Assembly (NCBI RefSeq): GCF_002280785.1
Contig: NZ_NCEQ01000003.1
Span: 62,001 to 126,000 of the forward strand
Reading direction: 5' to 3'
DNA from: Brevundimonas subvibrioides
GTDB taxonomy: Bacteria > Pseudomonadota > Alphaproteobacteria > Caulobacterales > Caulobacteraceae
Length of the DNA stretch: 64,000 nt
The notes below the pieces were generated by a model. The model saw nothing but the letters and a program-made list of their open reading frames with translations, was not told the DNA's origin and searched no databases. A program made the position numbers and the translations under genes. Shown here in pieces: positions 55,813-64,000 of this stretch (within the stretch, counting starts at the first letter, position 1; the number at the start of each line of letters is the position of its first letter).

Positions 55813-56517
55813 TTGGCCAACATCACCCTGGTGGACGACGACGAGAACATCGTCGCCTCCGTGTCGCTGGCTCTGGAGAGCCACGGTCACAAGGTGGTCG
55901 CCTACCACGATGGCGCCACGGGCCTTGAGGCGCTGGAGGCCTCGCCGCCGGACCTGGCCATCCTGGACGTCAAGATGCCCCGGATGGACGGCATGGAGGT
56001 GCTGCGTCGCCTGCGCCAGACCAGCCAGATCCCGGTCATCATGCTGACGTCCAAGGACGAGGAGATCGACGAGATCCTCGGTTTCAACCTCGGCGCCGAC
56101 GACTACATCCACAAGCCGTTCAGCCAACGCCTTCTGATCGAACGTGTGAAGGCCCTGCTGCGTCGCTCGGGCGGCGACGGCGGCGAGCCGGAACCCTCGG
56201 CCGAAATTTCCGGCAAGGCCATCCGGCGCGGCAAGCTGGTCATGGACCCGGCGCGGCACGAAAGCACCTGGGACGGTCGGGCGGTCAAGCTGACTGTCAC
56301 CGAATTCCTTCTGCTGCAGGCCCTGGCCCAGCGCCCCGGTTTCGTGAAGAGCCGGGACAACCTGATGGACGCCGCCTACGACGATCAGGTCTATGTCGAC
56401 GACCGCACTATCGACAGCCACGTCAAGCGGATGCGCAAGAAGTTCCGGGTCGTCGATCCCGAGTTCGACGCGATCGAGACCCTGTATGGCGTCGGTTATC
56501 GATACCGCGAGAGCTGA
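55813..56517 (+). CDS. chvI: Response regulator ChvI (OmpR family)
   Basis: A 234-residue regulator with receiver domain (Asp9/Asp10, phospho-acceptor Asp52 in [12 protein letters not shown], Lys in [12 protein letters not shown]) and winged helix ([37 protein letters not shown]). The sequence [20 protein letters not shown] is highly characteristic of ChvI. It starts at a TTG with GAGGAG nine bases upstream. It is followed by its kinase with a 32-base overlap and by PTS genes, the arrangement known in alphaproteobacteria. In relatives it governs acid, envelope and osmotic responses. Confidence 0.95.
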   Translation: MANITLVDDDENIVASVSLALESHGHKVVAYHDGATGLEALEASPPDLAILDVKMPRMDGMEVLRRLRQTSQIPVIMLTSKDEEIDEILGFNLGADDYIHKPFSQRLLIERVKALLRRSGGDGGEPEPSAEISGKAIRRGKLVMDPARHESTWDGRAVKLTVTEFLLLQALAQRPGFVKSRDNLMDAAYDDQVYVDDRTIDSHVKRMRKKFRVVDPEFDAIETLYGVGYRYRES

Positions 56518-58114
56518 CTCTCCGGAACCTTCGGAGGACTTGCCGCGCCGCGGCCGACTGATCCGCTTCCGCGGGTCGCGGCTGGGCGGGCTTATCCTTG
56601 CGCTCAACCTGCTCAGTCTGCTGATCCTGCTCGGCGGCGCCCTGGCGCTGAACGAGTGGAGCACCGGGCTGATCCAGGCGCGCCAGGAATCCCTTCTGGG
56701 CCAGGCTGAGCTGCTCTCAAAGGTGCTCAGCGACAAGGAGTACACACGCGGGGAACCGCTCCCCGAACTGAACCGCGACCAGTCTGCCAAGGTGCTGATC
56801 GATCGGTTCGTGTCAGCGGGCCAGCGGGCGCGCATATTTGACCGGGACGGCGTGCTTCTGGTCGACAGTTTCGACGTTTCCGACACAATCGAGGGCGAAC
56901 CCCTGCCACCGGCGCATCCGGCCGGCACGCCGGCGTCGCCCGAGCCCGTTGATCAAAAGGCAGCGGAAAGACTGCAGCGGGCGACCGTAGCCCTCGATGA
57001 CGAAATTCTCGCGGCTCTGGCGGGCGTTCCCCAGACCACTGTGCGGCGGTCGGAGAACGGCGACCGGGTGGTATCGGTTTCCCTGCCCATCCGGCATGTC
57101 CAGCAGGTGCTTGGCGTTCTGACGCTGGAGGCCGGCGACGTCGACAAGATCCTGGGCGCCCAGCGACGCGCCCTGGTGCCGTTCGCCCTGGTGGCCCTGG
57201 GAGTGAACCTGCTGGCCTCCCTGCTGCTGCACCTGTTCGTGGCCCGGCCGGTTCTGCGGCTGGCGGCGGCGGCGGATCAGGTCCGGCTGCAGCGCGCGCG
57301 CGCCATCTCCCTGCCGGACCTGGAGGACCGCCGCGACGAGATCGGCGACCTGGCCCGGTCGCTCGAATCCATGACTGAGACCCTGTCCGCGCGGATGGAT
57401 GCGATCGAACGGTTCGCCGCCGACGTGGCGCACGAGATCAAGAACCCCCTGACTTCGATCCGCTCGGCGCTGGAAACCCTCGATCTGGTTCAGGACAAGG
57501 ACAAGCGCGATCGGCTGACCGCCGTGCTGCAACAGGATGTACGGCGGCTGGACCGGTTGATCACCGACATCTCCAATGCCTCGCGCCTGGATGCGGAGCT
57601 GTCGCGTGATCGGCCGCGCCCCGTCGATCTGGCGGCCCTGCTGACCGAAATCGTCGGCGTCTACGAAACCACCGGAAAGCCCGGGGAGGCGCCGGTGACG
57701 CTGGACATCGCCGTCGATGCGCCAGCGCGGGTCATGGGGCGCGACGGGCCGCTGGGCCAGGTGTTCCGCAACCTGATCGACAATGCCCGCTCCTTCAGCC
57801 CGACGGGCGCGACCGTGCGGCTCGCGGTGCGTCGGGACGAGAGCGACGCCCTCCTGCCCCTGCGGATAGCCGTCGAGGACGATGGTCCGGGCATCCCGCC
57901 CGAGAACCTGGAGACGGTGTTCGAGCGGTTCTACACGTCGCGGCCCCGGGGCGCGGCCTTCGGCTCCAACTCCGGCCTCGGCCTGTCCATCGTGCGCCAG
58001 ATCGTCGAGGCCCACGGCGGACGGGTCACGGCCACGAACCGGCTGGACGCCTCGGGCTCTGTCAAAGGCGCGCGGTTCGAGGTGGCCCTGCCCACCGTCG
58101 GGCGTAGAGCGTGA
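56486..58114 (+). CDS. chvG: Sensor histidine kinase ChvG
   Basis: A 542-residue membrane kinase. Two helices (about 33-56 and 230-252) surround a periplasmic sensor domain; HAMP (about 253-305), HisKA with His316 ([18 protein letters not shown]) and HATPase ([37 protein letters not shown]) follow. The start is within the end of chvI; a later start is possible because the first 30 residues are hydrophilic. Its stop overlaps the hprK start (GTGA). Confidence 0.93.
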   Translation: MASVIDTARADSPEPSEDLPRRGRLIRFRGSRLGGLILALNLLSLLILLGGALALNEWSTGLIQARQESLLGQAELLSKVLSDKEYTRGEPLPELNRDQSAKVLIDRFVSAGQRARIFDRDGVLLVDSFDVSDTIEGEPLPPAHPAGTPASPEPVDQKAAERLQRATVALDDEILAALAGVPQTTVRRSENGDRVVSVSLPIRHVQQVLGVLTLEAGDVDKILGAQRRALVPFALVALGVNLLASLLLHLFVARPVLRLAAAADQVRLQRARAISLPDLEDRRDEIGDLARSLESMTETLSARMDAIERFAADVAHEIKNPLTSIRSALETLDLVQDKDKRDRLTAVLQQDVRRLDRLITDISNASRLDAELSRDRPRPVDLAALLTEIVGVYETTGKPGEAPVTLDIAVDAPARVMGRDGPLGQVFRNLIDNARSFSPTGATVRLAVRRDESDALLPLRIAVEDDGPGIPPENLETVFERFYTSRPRGAAFGSNSGLGLSIVRQIVEAHGGRVTATNRLDASGSVKGARFEVALPTVGRRA

Positions 58115-58533
58115 GCCAGCCCGTCCATGCCACCGCCGTCGCCCGGTACGCCTCGGGCGGCTGGCAGGGCGTCCTGCTGCGCGGCCCCTCGGGGGCCGGA
58201 AAGAGCGATCTGGCGCTGCGCCTGATCGACGCGGGCTGGCGCCTTGTCGCCGACGACTATGCCTGGGTCTGGGCCTCCGACGGCCGTCTGTTCGCCTGCG
58301 CCCCCGAACGCATCGCCGGACGGATCGAGGCGCGGGGCCTGGACGTTCTGGACGCCGTTTTCCGGCCCCTGGCGCGCATCGTCCTGCTGGTCGACTGCGT
58401 CCAGGCGACGCCGGAACGACTGCCCGAACCGCAATGGGAGACCCTCGCCGGCGTCCGCCTGCCGCGCCTGATCGTGGATGTCCGCCCGGCCTCGGCGGCC
58501 GTGACTCTGGCGCTCGCCATCGACCGGCTTTAA
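58111..58533 (+). CDS. hprK: HPr kinase/phosphorylase, short alphaproteobacterial form
   Basis: A 140-residue protein comprising only the catalytic C-terminal domain: P-loop GPSGAGKSDLALRLIDAG (25-32), ADDYAWVWAS and RIAGRIEARGLDVLDAVF. It lacks the N-terminal domain of Gram-positive HprK (about 310 residues), as is normal in alphaproteobacteria. It phosphorylates HPr on Ser. It is coupled by overlap to chvG and followed by EIIA and HPr genes. Confidence 0.92.
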   Translation: MSQPVHATAVARYASGGWQGVLLRGPSGAGKSDLALRLIDAGWRLVADDYAWVWASDGRLFACAPERIAGRIEARGLDVLDAVFRPLARIVLLVDCVQATPERLPEPQWETLAGVRLPRLIVDVRPASAAVTLALAIDRL

Positions 58534-58641
58534 TCGCAGATCGGTTTGGCCTATCTAGGCCCGCTTGGGTCGGAGCGGGGGCTTCCGATCCACCGCATAG
58601 GGGATACCCAGCGTTGCAGTCGCTTTCATGATCGGCTCGGC

Positions 58642-59046
58642 ATGATCGGCCTGGTGATCGTCACCCACGGCGGACTCGCGTCCGAATTCCTGTCCGCCAT
58701 GGAGCATGTGGTCGGCCCCCAGCGCGGGGTCGCGGCCATCTGCATCGGGCCAGAGGACGATATGGAGCGCCGTCGTCGCGACATCGTCGACGCCGCCGCC
58801 GCCGTCGATGACGGATCGGGCGTCATCCTCCTGACCGACATGTTCGGCGGCACGCCCTCGAACCTGGCCATCTCGGTGATGGAACAGACCCACGCCGAGG
58901 TCATCGCCGGGCTCAACCTGCCCATGCTGATCAAACTGGCCAGCGTGCGCGGCCGCGAAACCCTCGAAACCTGCGTGGCCCATGCCCAGGACGCGGGCCG
59001 CAAATACATCTCCGTGGCCTCCTGGGTCCTGGCGGGCGAAAAGTAG
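58642..59046 (+). CDS. PTS EIIA, mannose-family type
   Basis: A 134-residue phosphocarrier. The active His9 is in IGLVIVTHGGLASEF, and VILLTDMFGGTPSNLAI is the conserved mannose-family EIIA loop. In alphaproteobacteria this lone EIIA takes phosphate from HPr and acts as a regulatory output rather than in sugar uptake. The start at 58642 gives the normal N-terminus. It lies between hprK and ptsH. Confidence 0.93.
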   Translation: MIGLVIVTHGGLASEFLSAMEHVVGPQRGVAAICIGPEDDMERRRRDIVDAAAAVDDGSGVILLTDMFGGTPSNLAISVMEQTHAEVIAGLNLPMLIKLASVRGRETLETCVAHAQDAGRKYISVASWVLAGEK

Positions 59047-59051
59047 CGTCC

Positions 59052-59339
59052 ATGGGTGAGACCATGCCGACCGCGAAGACGACCGCGAACATCTGCAACA
59101 CCCGCGGCCTGCACGCCCGGGCCTCGGCGAAATTCGTGAAACTGGCCTCCAGCTTCGAGGCCGAGATCCAGGTGACCCGCGACGGCGTCACGGTGGACGC
59201 CCGCTCGATCATGGGCCTGCTGATGCTGGGCGCCGGAAACGGTTGTTCGATCGAGATCACGGCCGAGGGTTCAGACGCCCGGGACGCCATCGACGCCCTC
59301 AATGAACTGGTCTCCCGCAAGTTCGACGAAGACCAGTAG
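59052..59339 (+). CDS. ptsH: HPr phosphocarrier protein
   Basis: A 95-residue protein with the EI/EIIA phosphorylation site His21 in TRGLHARASAKFVKLAS and the HprK target Ser52 in VDARSIMGLLMLGAG. Both regulatory sites are intact. The start could also be the Met at position 5. It ends the chvI-chvG-hprK-EIIA-ptsH cluster; an EI gene is not in the window before the convergent trhO gene. Confidence 0.94.
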   Translation: MGETMPTAKTTANICNTRGLHARASAKFVKLASSFEAEIQVTRDGVTVDARSIMGLLMLGAGNGCSIEITAEGSDARDAIDALNELVSRKFDEDQ

Positions 59340-59390
59340 GGGCTTTTTAGCAGGCTATCGCGCGCGACGCGGTCGCTTGCTGCTTGAGCC

Positions 59391-60344
59391 TTAGTCCCCG
59401 CCCTGCCTCGCCCCGATATGGGCGATGCCCAGCCGCTTCGCGATCCTGACCTGACGATCCCGCTCCAGCGCCGCCTCGCGCTGTTCTTCGGTCCGCGCAC
59501 CGTCGCACCGCTCGCAGCAGACGCCCTCGACATAGAGCGGCGACGTCCGCCCCTCCGGACTGACCGGCATCCGGCACCCCCGGCAGAGGCTGTGCGTCCC
59601 TTCGGCCAGTCCATGCCCCACCGCGACCCGCTCGTCGAAGACGAAGCATTCGCCTTTCCACAGGCTCCCGGCTTCCGGCACCGTCTCGAGATAGCGAAGG
59701 ATCCCGCCCTGCAGATGGAAGACGTCCGTCACCCCCTCTGACTTCAGGAAGGCCGTCGACTTCTCGCAGCGGATGCCGCCGGTGCAGTACATGGCCACCT
59801 TGGGCGGGCCCCGTCCGTCTTCAGTGCGTCGGTCGAGAAGCGCGCGCCCCTCGGTCCGGAACCACTCGGGGAAATCCCGGAACGACCGGGTGTTCGGCTG
59901 CACCGCCCCGACAAAGGCCCCGACCTCGCCCTCGTAGTCATTACGGGTGTCGATCACGATCGTGTCCGGATCGGCGATCAGGGCGTTCCAGTCCTCGGGC
60001 GCCACATAGGTCCCGGCGTTCACGGCGGGCGCGAGGTCGGGCAGGCCCAGGGTGACGATCTCGGGCTTCACCCGCACCTTCAGCCGATGGAACGGCATCC
60101 GCTCGGCGGTGGAGTATTTGACGTCGGTGTCGGCGAAGCCGGGCAGGGCGGTCAGCCCGTCGATGACCCGCGCGACCGCGTCCCCGGGCCCGGCGATCGT
60201 CCCGTTCACGCCCTCATGCGCCACCAGCAGGGTGCCGCGCACGTCCTCGCCACAGAGATCTTCCAGGAGATCTCGCAGGGCCGCGGGGTCCGCGACGGAG
60301 GCGAAGCGGTAAAGGGCCGCGAGGCGGACCGGAGATTGGATCAT
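59391..60344 (-). CDS. trhO: tRNA uridine(34) hydroxylase TrhO (rhodanese family, YceA)
   Basis: A 317-residue protein with an N-terminal acylphosphatase-like domain (AHEGVNGTIAGPGDAVARVI) and a rhodanese domain. The catalytic loop is MYCTGGIRCEKSTAFLKSEG with Cys187 and Cys193. A C-terminal Cys-rich segment (CRGCRMPVS, CCERC) may bind zinc. It hydroxylates U34 of certain tRNAs using oxygen. Convergent with ptsH. Confidence 0.93.
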   Translation of the reverse strand: MIQSPVRLAALYRFASVADPAALRDLLEDLCGEDVRGTLLVAHEGVNGTIAGPGDAVARVIDGLTALPGFADTDVKYSTAERMPFHRLKVRVKPEIVTLGLPDLAPAVNAGTYVAPEDWNALIADPDTIVIDTRNDYEGEVGAFVGAVQPNTRSFRDFPEWFRTEGRALLDRRTEDGRGPPKVAMYCTGGIRCEKSTAFLKSEGVTDVFHLQGGILRYLETVPEAGSLWKGECFVFDERVAVGHGLAEGTHSLCRGCRMPVSPEGRTSPLYVEGVCCERCDGARTEEQREAALERDRQVRIAKRLGIAHIGARQGGD

Positions 60345-60545
60345 CGCTTGTGTGTCAATTCTACGGGCTTTCCGCCAGCCACCGGGATCAGTTTTCGGCG
60401 GCCAGATTCTGTCGAAGAAATATTTTTATTCGACGTCTTTTTCCAGACGCCGAGCCCCTTTGAACCGATCTCGCGCGCCTTGGTTCGCGGTCCCCTTAGA
60501 TTCTGTGGACGTCGAGCCGCTGTGGCCCGGCCAACGGAGATTTCC

Positions 60546-61238
60546 ATGACAGACGCTACCAATCCCGGCGATATCCAGGTCTGGGGCCAACGGCGCCAAG
60601 CGAATGGCCTGTTCCCCTCTGCCGGCGGCGCGGGCATGCAGCCGCCACTCGGCACTCCCGCCAAGGAGAAGCGTGACCCGGAAAGCCCCTACTACGACCC
60701 GTGCGCTCTCCCGATCGCTCGCCGCGCCTGGAACGCCGACGCCGCCGCGATCGCGCAGATCAATCCGATGATGGCGGCGGCTAACGCGGCATCGCCGGGC
60801 GGCAACTTCTCCAACCACGAGGTCATCGTCACGCTCTATCGAGGAAGCGATAACTGGGTCCATGGCACCACGCCCATCGCCGGCCCTTGGTTCGATCCGA
60901 ACTGCGTCCCGACCCCAACCAATCCCTGCGTGGCGGGGGTCAGCCCCGGCTCCTGGTCCTTCGTCAATACCGGTAACTGGATGGGGGACATTCACTCTCA
61001 CCCCTGGAACCGCTACTGGGGCGTTGTCGACCGGAATAATTTCCGGAGCACGATCGACAGCATTCTGAGCGTCAACCCGAATCGTGCTGGCGACGCCGCC
61101 TGGATAGCGTCCTACGTCACGGTGGTGGACCCCAATTCCCCGACCGGCTACAGTACCTACGCCCACACCTATGACACCCCGGAGGGTCAGGTGGGTCGCG
61201 AGGTCAATCCGCTTGCCCTGCCATGCCCGAACCCCTGA
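60546..61238 (+). CDS. Uncharacterised protein with possible JAMM-like metalloprotease motif
   Basis: A 230-residue protein without a signal peptide. It contains Glu92 in SNHEVIVTLYRG, then His150/His152 in MGDIHSHPWN, Asp162 and Ser168/Asp171 in FRSTID, which approximates the E...HxHP...S..D zinc site of JAB/JAMM peptidases, though spacing is not exact. Four Cys and a Pro-rich insert (FDPNCVPTPTNPCVAGVSPG) lie between. The 200 bases before it are AT-rich compared with neighbours. It is followed with an overlap by a small secreted protein. Isopeptidase or toxin activity is only a hypothesis. Confidence 0.6.
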   Translation: MTDATNPGDIQVWGQRRQANGLFPSAGGAGMQPPLGTPAKEKRDPESPYYDPCALPIARRAWNADAAAIAQINPMMAAANAASPGGNFSNHEVIVTLYRGSDNWVHGTTPIAGPWFDPNCVPTPTNPCVAGVSPGSWSFVNTGNWMGDIHSHPWNRYWGVVDRNNFRSTIDSILSVNPNRAGDAAWIASYVTVVDPNSPTGYSTYAHTYDTPEGQVGREVNPLALPCPNP

Positions 61239-61728
61239 TCAAGTTGCACTGCTAACGGTAGCGTGCCTCGGCCTCATGGCTGGGGCATGCGCGGCCCAGA
61301 CTGCGTCGAGGCCATCAATCGGCCCGCGGGATGAGAATCAAGGCTACGAATACCGCATCCGGGCAGAGAACGAACTTGGCGTGAGCCTGCTGGTGCAGCA
61401 GCAGCCAAACTTCAGGTTCAGCGTCGAAATCCGCGCCGGTGGCGGCGCCAAGGTCGTAAATCAGGGTGCATGCGCCGCGCTGGACGGGGTCCTCGCGGAT
61501 TTTGCCACTTTGCCGCCATTGGCGATGGGGCCATGGTCCTTGCGGAATCTCGGTGAAGACCCGCCGACAAGTCTTCCACCACGGCGGTTTCATACGCCGT
61601 GGTGGAATGTCGAATTGTCTGGGGAAGCTCCGGACGGCTCGAAGTCGCGTGTGATCATGGACGGCAACCAAGGTCCGCATAGCGCCTGGCTGGACCAGGT
61701 CGCCGTGGCGGTCGCGACCTGCGAGTAG
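61171..61728 (+). CDS. Small exported protein, possible partner of the JAMM-like gene
   Basis: Up to 185 residues. A charged N-terminus leads into a hydrophobic stretch (QVALLTVACLGLMAGACAAQ) that could be a lipoprotein or Sec signal. The mature part includes YEYRIRAENELGVSLLVQQQ and PWWNVELSGEAPDGSKSRVI and ends in VAVATCE. The start is uncertain: ATG 61171 overlaps the upstream gene by 68 bases, and shorter versions lack a good start codon. No family recognised. Position suggests co-transcription with the upstream gene. Confidence 0.5.
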   Translation: MTPRRVRWVARSIRLPCHARTPDQVALLTVACLGLMAGACAAQTASRPSIGPRDENQGYEYRIRAENELGVSLLVQQQPNFRFSVEIRAGGGAKVVNQGACAALDGVLADFATLPPLAMGPWSLRNLGEDPPTSLPPRRFHTPWWNVELSGEAPDGSKSRVIMDGNQGPHSAWLDQVAVAVATCE

Positions 61729-61826
61729 CGGGCTCGCTGGCTTGCGAGCGTGAACCTGTAACTCTGAACTTCGGGAACCAAGGCCCCGAAAGAATGCGGG
61801 TTAAGGCATCGCCAGATATGAGCGCC

Positions 61827-61902
<76 letters not shown>

Positions 61903-62047
61903 GTTTTCCGGGTGACAGGCGAGCGCGGGACATAGGCGGGCGCAAGGCGCGGTGTCAACGGGCCGCACGCCGCCCCTCCGGGGAATCCTTGGCCTCGGGC
62001 GATTGGCCCGCTAGAAGCGGCGTTCACTTCTTGAAGGAGTTCCCCGC

Positions 62048-62353
62048 ATGGGAATGGCGATCGTCTGGCTCATCAACGCCATCATCAGCCTGATGACCTG
62101 GTTCATCATCGGCTCGGCGATCCTCAGCTGGCTGTTCGCCTTCGATGTGATCAACCACCGCAACCGCTTCGTGAACCAGCTGGCCGGATTCCTCGACGCG
62201 GTGACGCGGCCCCTGATGGAGCCGTTCCGGCGGATCATCCCGCCGCTGGGCGGCATCGACATCTCGCCGATCGTCGTGCTGCTGCTGCTCAATTTCGCGC
62301 GGATCGCCTTCAACAACATGGCCGCCGGCCCGATCATCGCCCTGCTGGGGTGA
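62048..62353 (+). CDS. YggT-family membrane protein
   Basis: A 101-residue protein with two membrane helices and the YggT signature: WFIIGSAILSWLFAFDVINH, then LDAVTRPLMEPFRRIIPPLG and IDISPIVVLLLLNFARI. GAAGGAG lies upstream of the ATG. YggT proteins are linked to cell division and membrane organisation in other bacteria. Confidence 0.92.
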   Translation: MGMAIVWLINAIISLMTWFIIGSAILSWLFAFDVINHRNRFVNQLAGFLDAVTRPLMEPFRRIIPPLGGIDISPIVVLLLLNFARIAFNNMAAGPIIALLG

Positions 62354-62473
62354 TGTCGGCGCCCGCCGGGCCGTGGCGCAGGCGCCGCAGTGCGACATTC
62401 CAGCCTTGCGCCGCGCCCGGACACTCTTAAGGTGCCCCGGCCCGGGCGAGATGCCGCTTTTGACCACGACTAG

Positions 62474-63355
62474 ATGACCTCCACGATCAAGACAGTCGCC
62501 GTGATCGGCGCCGGCCAGATGGGTGTCGGCATCGCCCATGCCGTGGCCCTGGGCGGATATCAGGTGCGGCTGTACGATGTGGCCGCCGAGCGGCTGCCCA
62601 CGGCGCTGGGCGTCATCGCCGCCTCCCTGGCCCGCCAGGTCGAGCGCGGCGGCGTGACCCAGGCCCAGGCCGATACGGCCCTGGCCAGAATTTCCGGCGT
62701 CAAGACCCTGGCCGAGGCCGGCAAGTCCGACCTTGTCATCGAAGCCGCCGTCGAGGACGAGGCGACCAAGAAGGCGGTGTTCGCCGAACTGGTCCCCCAT
62801 CTGGGCGCCGACACCCTGCTGGCCTCCAATACCTCCTCGATCTCGATCACCCGGCTGGCGTCCGCGACGGACCGGCCGGACCGGTTCATCGGCCTGCATT
62901 TCATGAAGCCGGCCCCGGTGATGAAACTGGTGGAGATCATCCGCGGCATCGCCACCTCGGCCGCGACCTACGACGCCGCCGTCGCCTTCGCCGAGAGCCT
63001 GGGCAAGACCACCACCAACGCCGAGGACTTCCCCGCCTTCATCGTCAACCGCATCCTGGTGCCGATGATCAACGAGGCGATCTATGTCCTGTACGAGGGC
63101 GTCGGCAACGTCGCCTCGATCGACAAGGCGCTGAAGCTGGGCGCCAACCATCCGATGGGGCCGCTGGAACTGGCCGACTTCATGGGTCTGGACGTCGTCC
63201 TGGCCATCATGAACGTGCTCTACGACGGGCTGGCCGACAGCAAATACCGGCCCTGCCCGCTGCTGGTGAAATATGTCGAGGCCGGCTGGCTGGGGTGCAA
63301 GTCCGGACGCGGCTTCTACGACTATTCCGGCGACGTTCCGGTCCCGACGCGCTGA
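62474..63355 (+). CDS. 3-hydroxybutyryl-CoA dehydrogenase
   Basis: A 293-residue NAD-dependent enzyme. The Rossmann motif is VAVIGAGQMGVGIAHAVALG, the catalytic region includes LASNTSSISITRLASAT and RFIGLHFMKPAPVMKLVEII (catalytic His), and DFPAFIVNRILVPMINEAIY is the domain hinge. It oxidises 3-hydroxybutyryl-CoA (Hbd/PaaH type) in fatty acid, PHB or phenylacetate metabolism. Its stop overlaps the next start (TGATG). Confidence 0.93.
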   Translation: MTSTIKTVAVIGAGQMGVGIAHAVALGGYQVRLYDVAAERLPTALGVIAASLARQVERGGVTQAQADTALARISGVKTLAEAGKSDLVIEAAVEDEATKKAVFAELVPHLGADTLLASNTSSISITRLASATDRPDRFIGLHFMKPAPVMKLVEIIRGIATSAATYDAAVAFAESLGKTTTNAEDFPAFIVNRILVPMINEAIYVLYEGVGNVASIDKALKLGANHPMGPLELADFMGLDVVLAIMNVLYDGLADSKYRPCPLLVKYVEAGWLGCKSGRGFYDYSGDVPVPTR

Positions 63356-63912
63356 TGGCCCGGTTCGACACCCCCGCCGATCTTCCCGGTCAGGCGCCGG
63401 TCATCTGGCGCCGGACCCGTGCGGCCATTCCCCTGGCTGCGCTGGCGGGCGTCATGTGGCCGCCGCTGATCCTGACGCTGCTGGTCTGGCCGCCCCAGAA
63501 CTGGATTCCGGGTCGGGACATCGACTGGCGGCTGACGGTTCTGCTGATCGGCATGATCGCCGTGCCCGCCGGCCTGTGGTCGATCCGGCGCGAGCGGGAC
63601 CGTCGCGGTCGCCCGGCCTCGCGCCTCGGCGTCGTGTGGCGCTTCATGCTGTATGGGGGCTTGCTGGCCGCCGCGGCCCAGACGGTGCTCGCCCTGGGCA
63701 TGATGGTCTATGGCTGGGTCCAGTCGGGCGACCTCGGCCAGGGGGTCGGCGCCACCGAAACCACCCTGCTGATCTATGGCGTCGCCGGCCTGCCGGTCGC
63801 GATCCTGGTCGGCATCAGCTACGCCCTGTGGGCCGGCCTCTGCGCCGCCTTCATCGCCTTCATCCCCGCGCCGGAGCCGGTGAAGGCCCGTCTGGGCGTT
63901 CTCGGCCGCTGA
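63355..63912 (+). CDS. Hypothetical membrane protein
   Basis: A 185-residue protein with four hydrophobic segments (about residues 24-45, 62-76, 95-117 and 136-165) and Arg-rich loops (RRERDRRGRPASRLG). The start codon shares a base with the preceding stop (TGATG), indicating translational coupling. No family recognised. Confidence 0.75.
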   Translation: MARFDTPADLPGQAPVIWRRTRAAIPLAALAGVMWPPLILTLLVWPPQNWIPGRDIDWRLTVLLIGMIAVPAGLWSIRRERDRRGRPASRLGVVWRFMLYGGLLAAAAQTVLALGMMVYGWVQSGDLGQGVGATETTLLIYGVAGLPVAILVGISYALWAGLCAAFIAFIPAPEPVKARLGVLGR

Positions 63913-63988
63913 CGCTGCGGTCATCGTACGGTTTACGCCTGACGTCATTGCGCTAGAATTGCCGGATGATTGCTTTGGGGGAAGCATA

Positions 63989-64000
63989 ATGGCCATGCCC
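63989..64000 (+). CDS. Possible start of a gene running off the right edge
   Basis: ATG at 63989 (MAMP) follows a purine-rich GGGGGAAG about five bases upstream. Only four codons are inside the window, so neither reality nor product can be judged. Confidence 0.3.

Overview
The window is GC-rich chromosomal DNA of an alphaproteobacterium, most likely a Brevundimonas- or Caulobacter-like member of the Caulobacterales. This rests on a chvI-chvG-hprK-EIIA-HPr cluster, frequent GTG/TTG starts, long inverted repeats of the Caulobacter intergenic type, and the general gene content. It divides into an accessory metal-resistance block (1 to about 28,740), a core block, a foreign defence operon (42,239-46,604), and more core genes.

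Positions 1-28,740 look like the right part of a genomic island ending at a tRNA-Gly gene (29,253-29,327). Two heavy-metal RND systems lie here. Module 1 (CzcA partial, CzcB, CzcC, CzcI-like, and a broken CDF transporter) is followed by a divergent MerR regulator with a perfect 9-bp dyad. Module 2 (CzcI-like, CzcC, CzcB, CzcA, HupE/UreJ, 'transmembrane anchor protein', NreB-like MFS exporter) runs as one long leftward unit. Next come a DUF411 protein, a YnfA-family gene with two in-frame stops, a cytochrome b561-like protein, a VIT1-like and a CDF-like transporter, and DUF1003. A leftward cluster then encodes an OmpR-type response regulator, histidine kinase, TolC/MFP/RND pump, dual-specificity-type phosphatase and PAP2 phosphatase, with a PepSY protein upstream. 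The island edge holds an RcnR/DmeR-type Ni/Co sensor whose operator overlaps its own ribosome-binding site and start codon, followed by a dmeF gene cut after about 37 codons.

From 29,501 to 42,170 the genes are ordinary core or secreted-protein genes: SDR dehydrogenase, YkvA, quinone oxidoreductase, 2OG-Fe(II) oxygenase, isoaspartyl peptidase, two-domain M16 peptidase, four small secreted proteins, argG, DUF1674, a Gly/Asn-Ala-rich secreted protein and a SRAP peptidase.

The most striking region is 42,239-46,604. Five tightly coupled leftward genes start 12 bases after the polA stop codon and are visibly less GC-rich than their neighbours. The first two are a Thoeris anti-phage pair: ThsA (SIR2 NADase plus SLOG sensor) and ThsB (TIR). 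They are followed, with stop/start overlaps, by an Nmad2-type nucleotide-modification protein, a MazG-like protein with a C-terminal extension, and a uracil-DNA-glycosylase-like protein. Thoeris is known; its coupling to a three-gene nucleotide/base-modification module is, to my knowledge, not a described system and is the main candidate for novelty here.

From 46,617 to the end are polA, a membrane protein, a DUF4136-like lipoprotein, a glyoxalase I-like protein, a CASTOR/POLLUX-type channel, a TFIIB-type zinc ribbon protein, an uncharacterised 570-residue protein, ChvI-ChvG with HprK-EIIA-HPr, TrhO, a possible JAMM-like protein with a downstream secreted partner, tRNA-Ala(CGC), YggT, a 3-hydroxybutyryl-CoA dehydrogenase and a membrane protein. 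No rRNA, CRISPR array, transposase or integrase gene was recognised.
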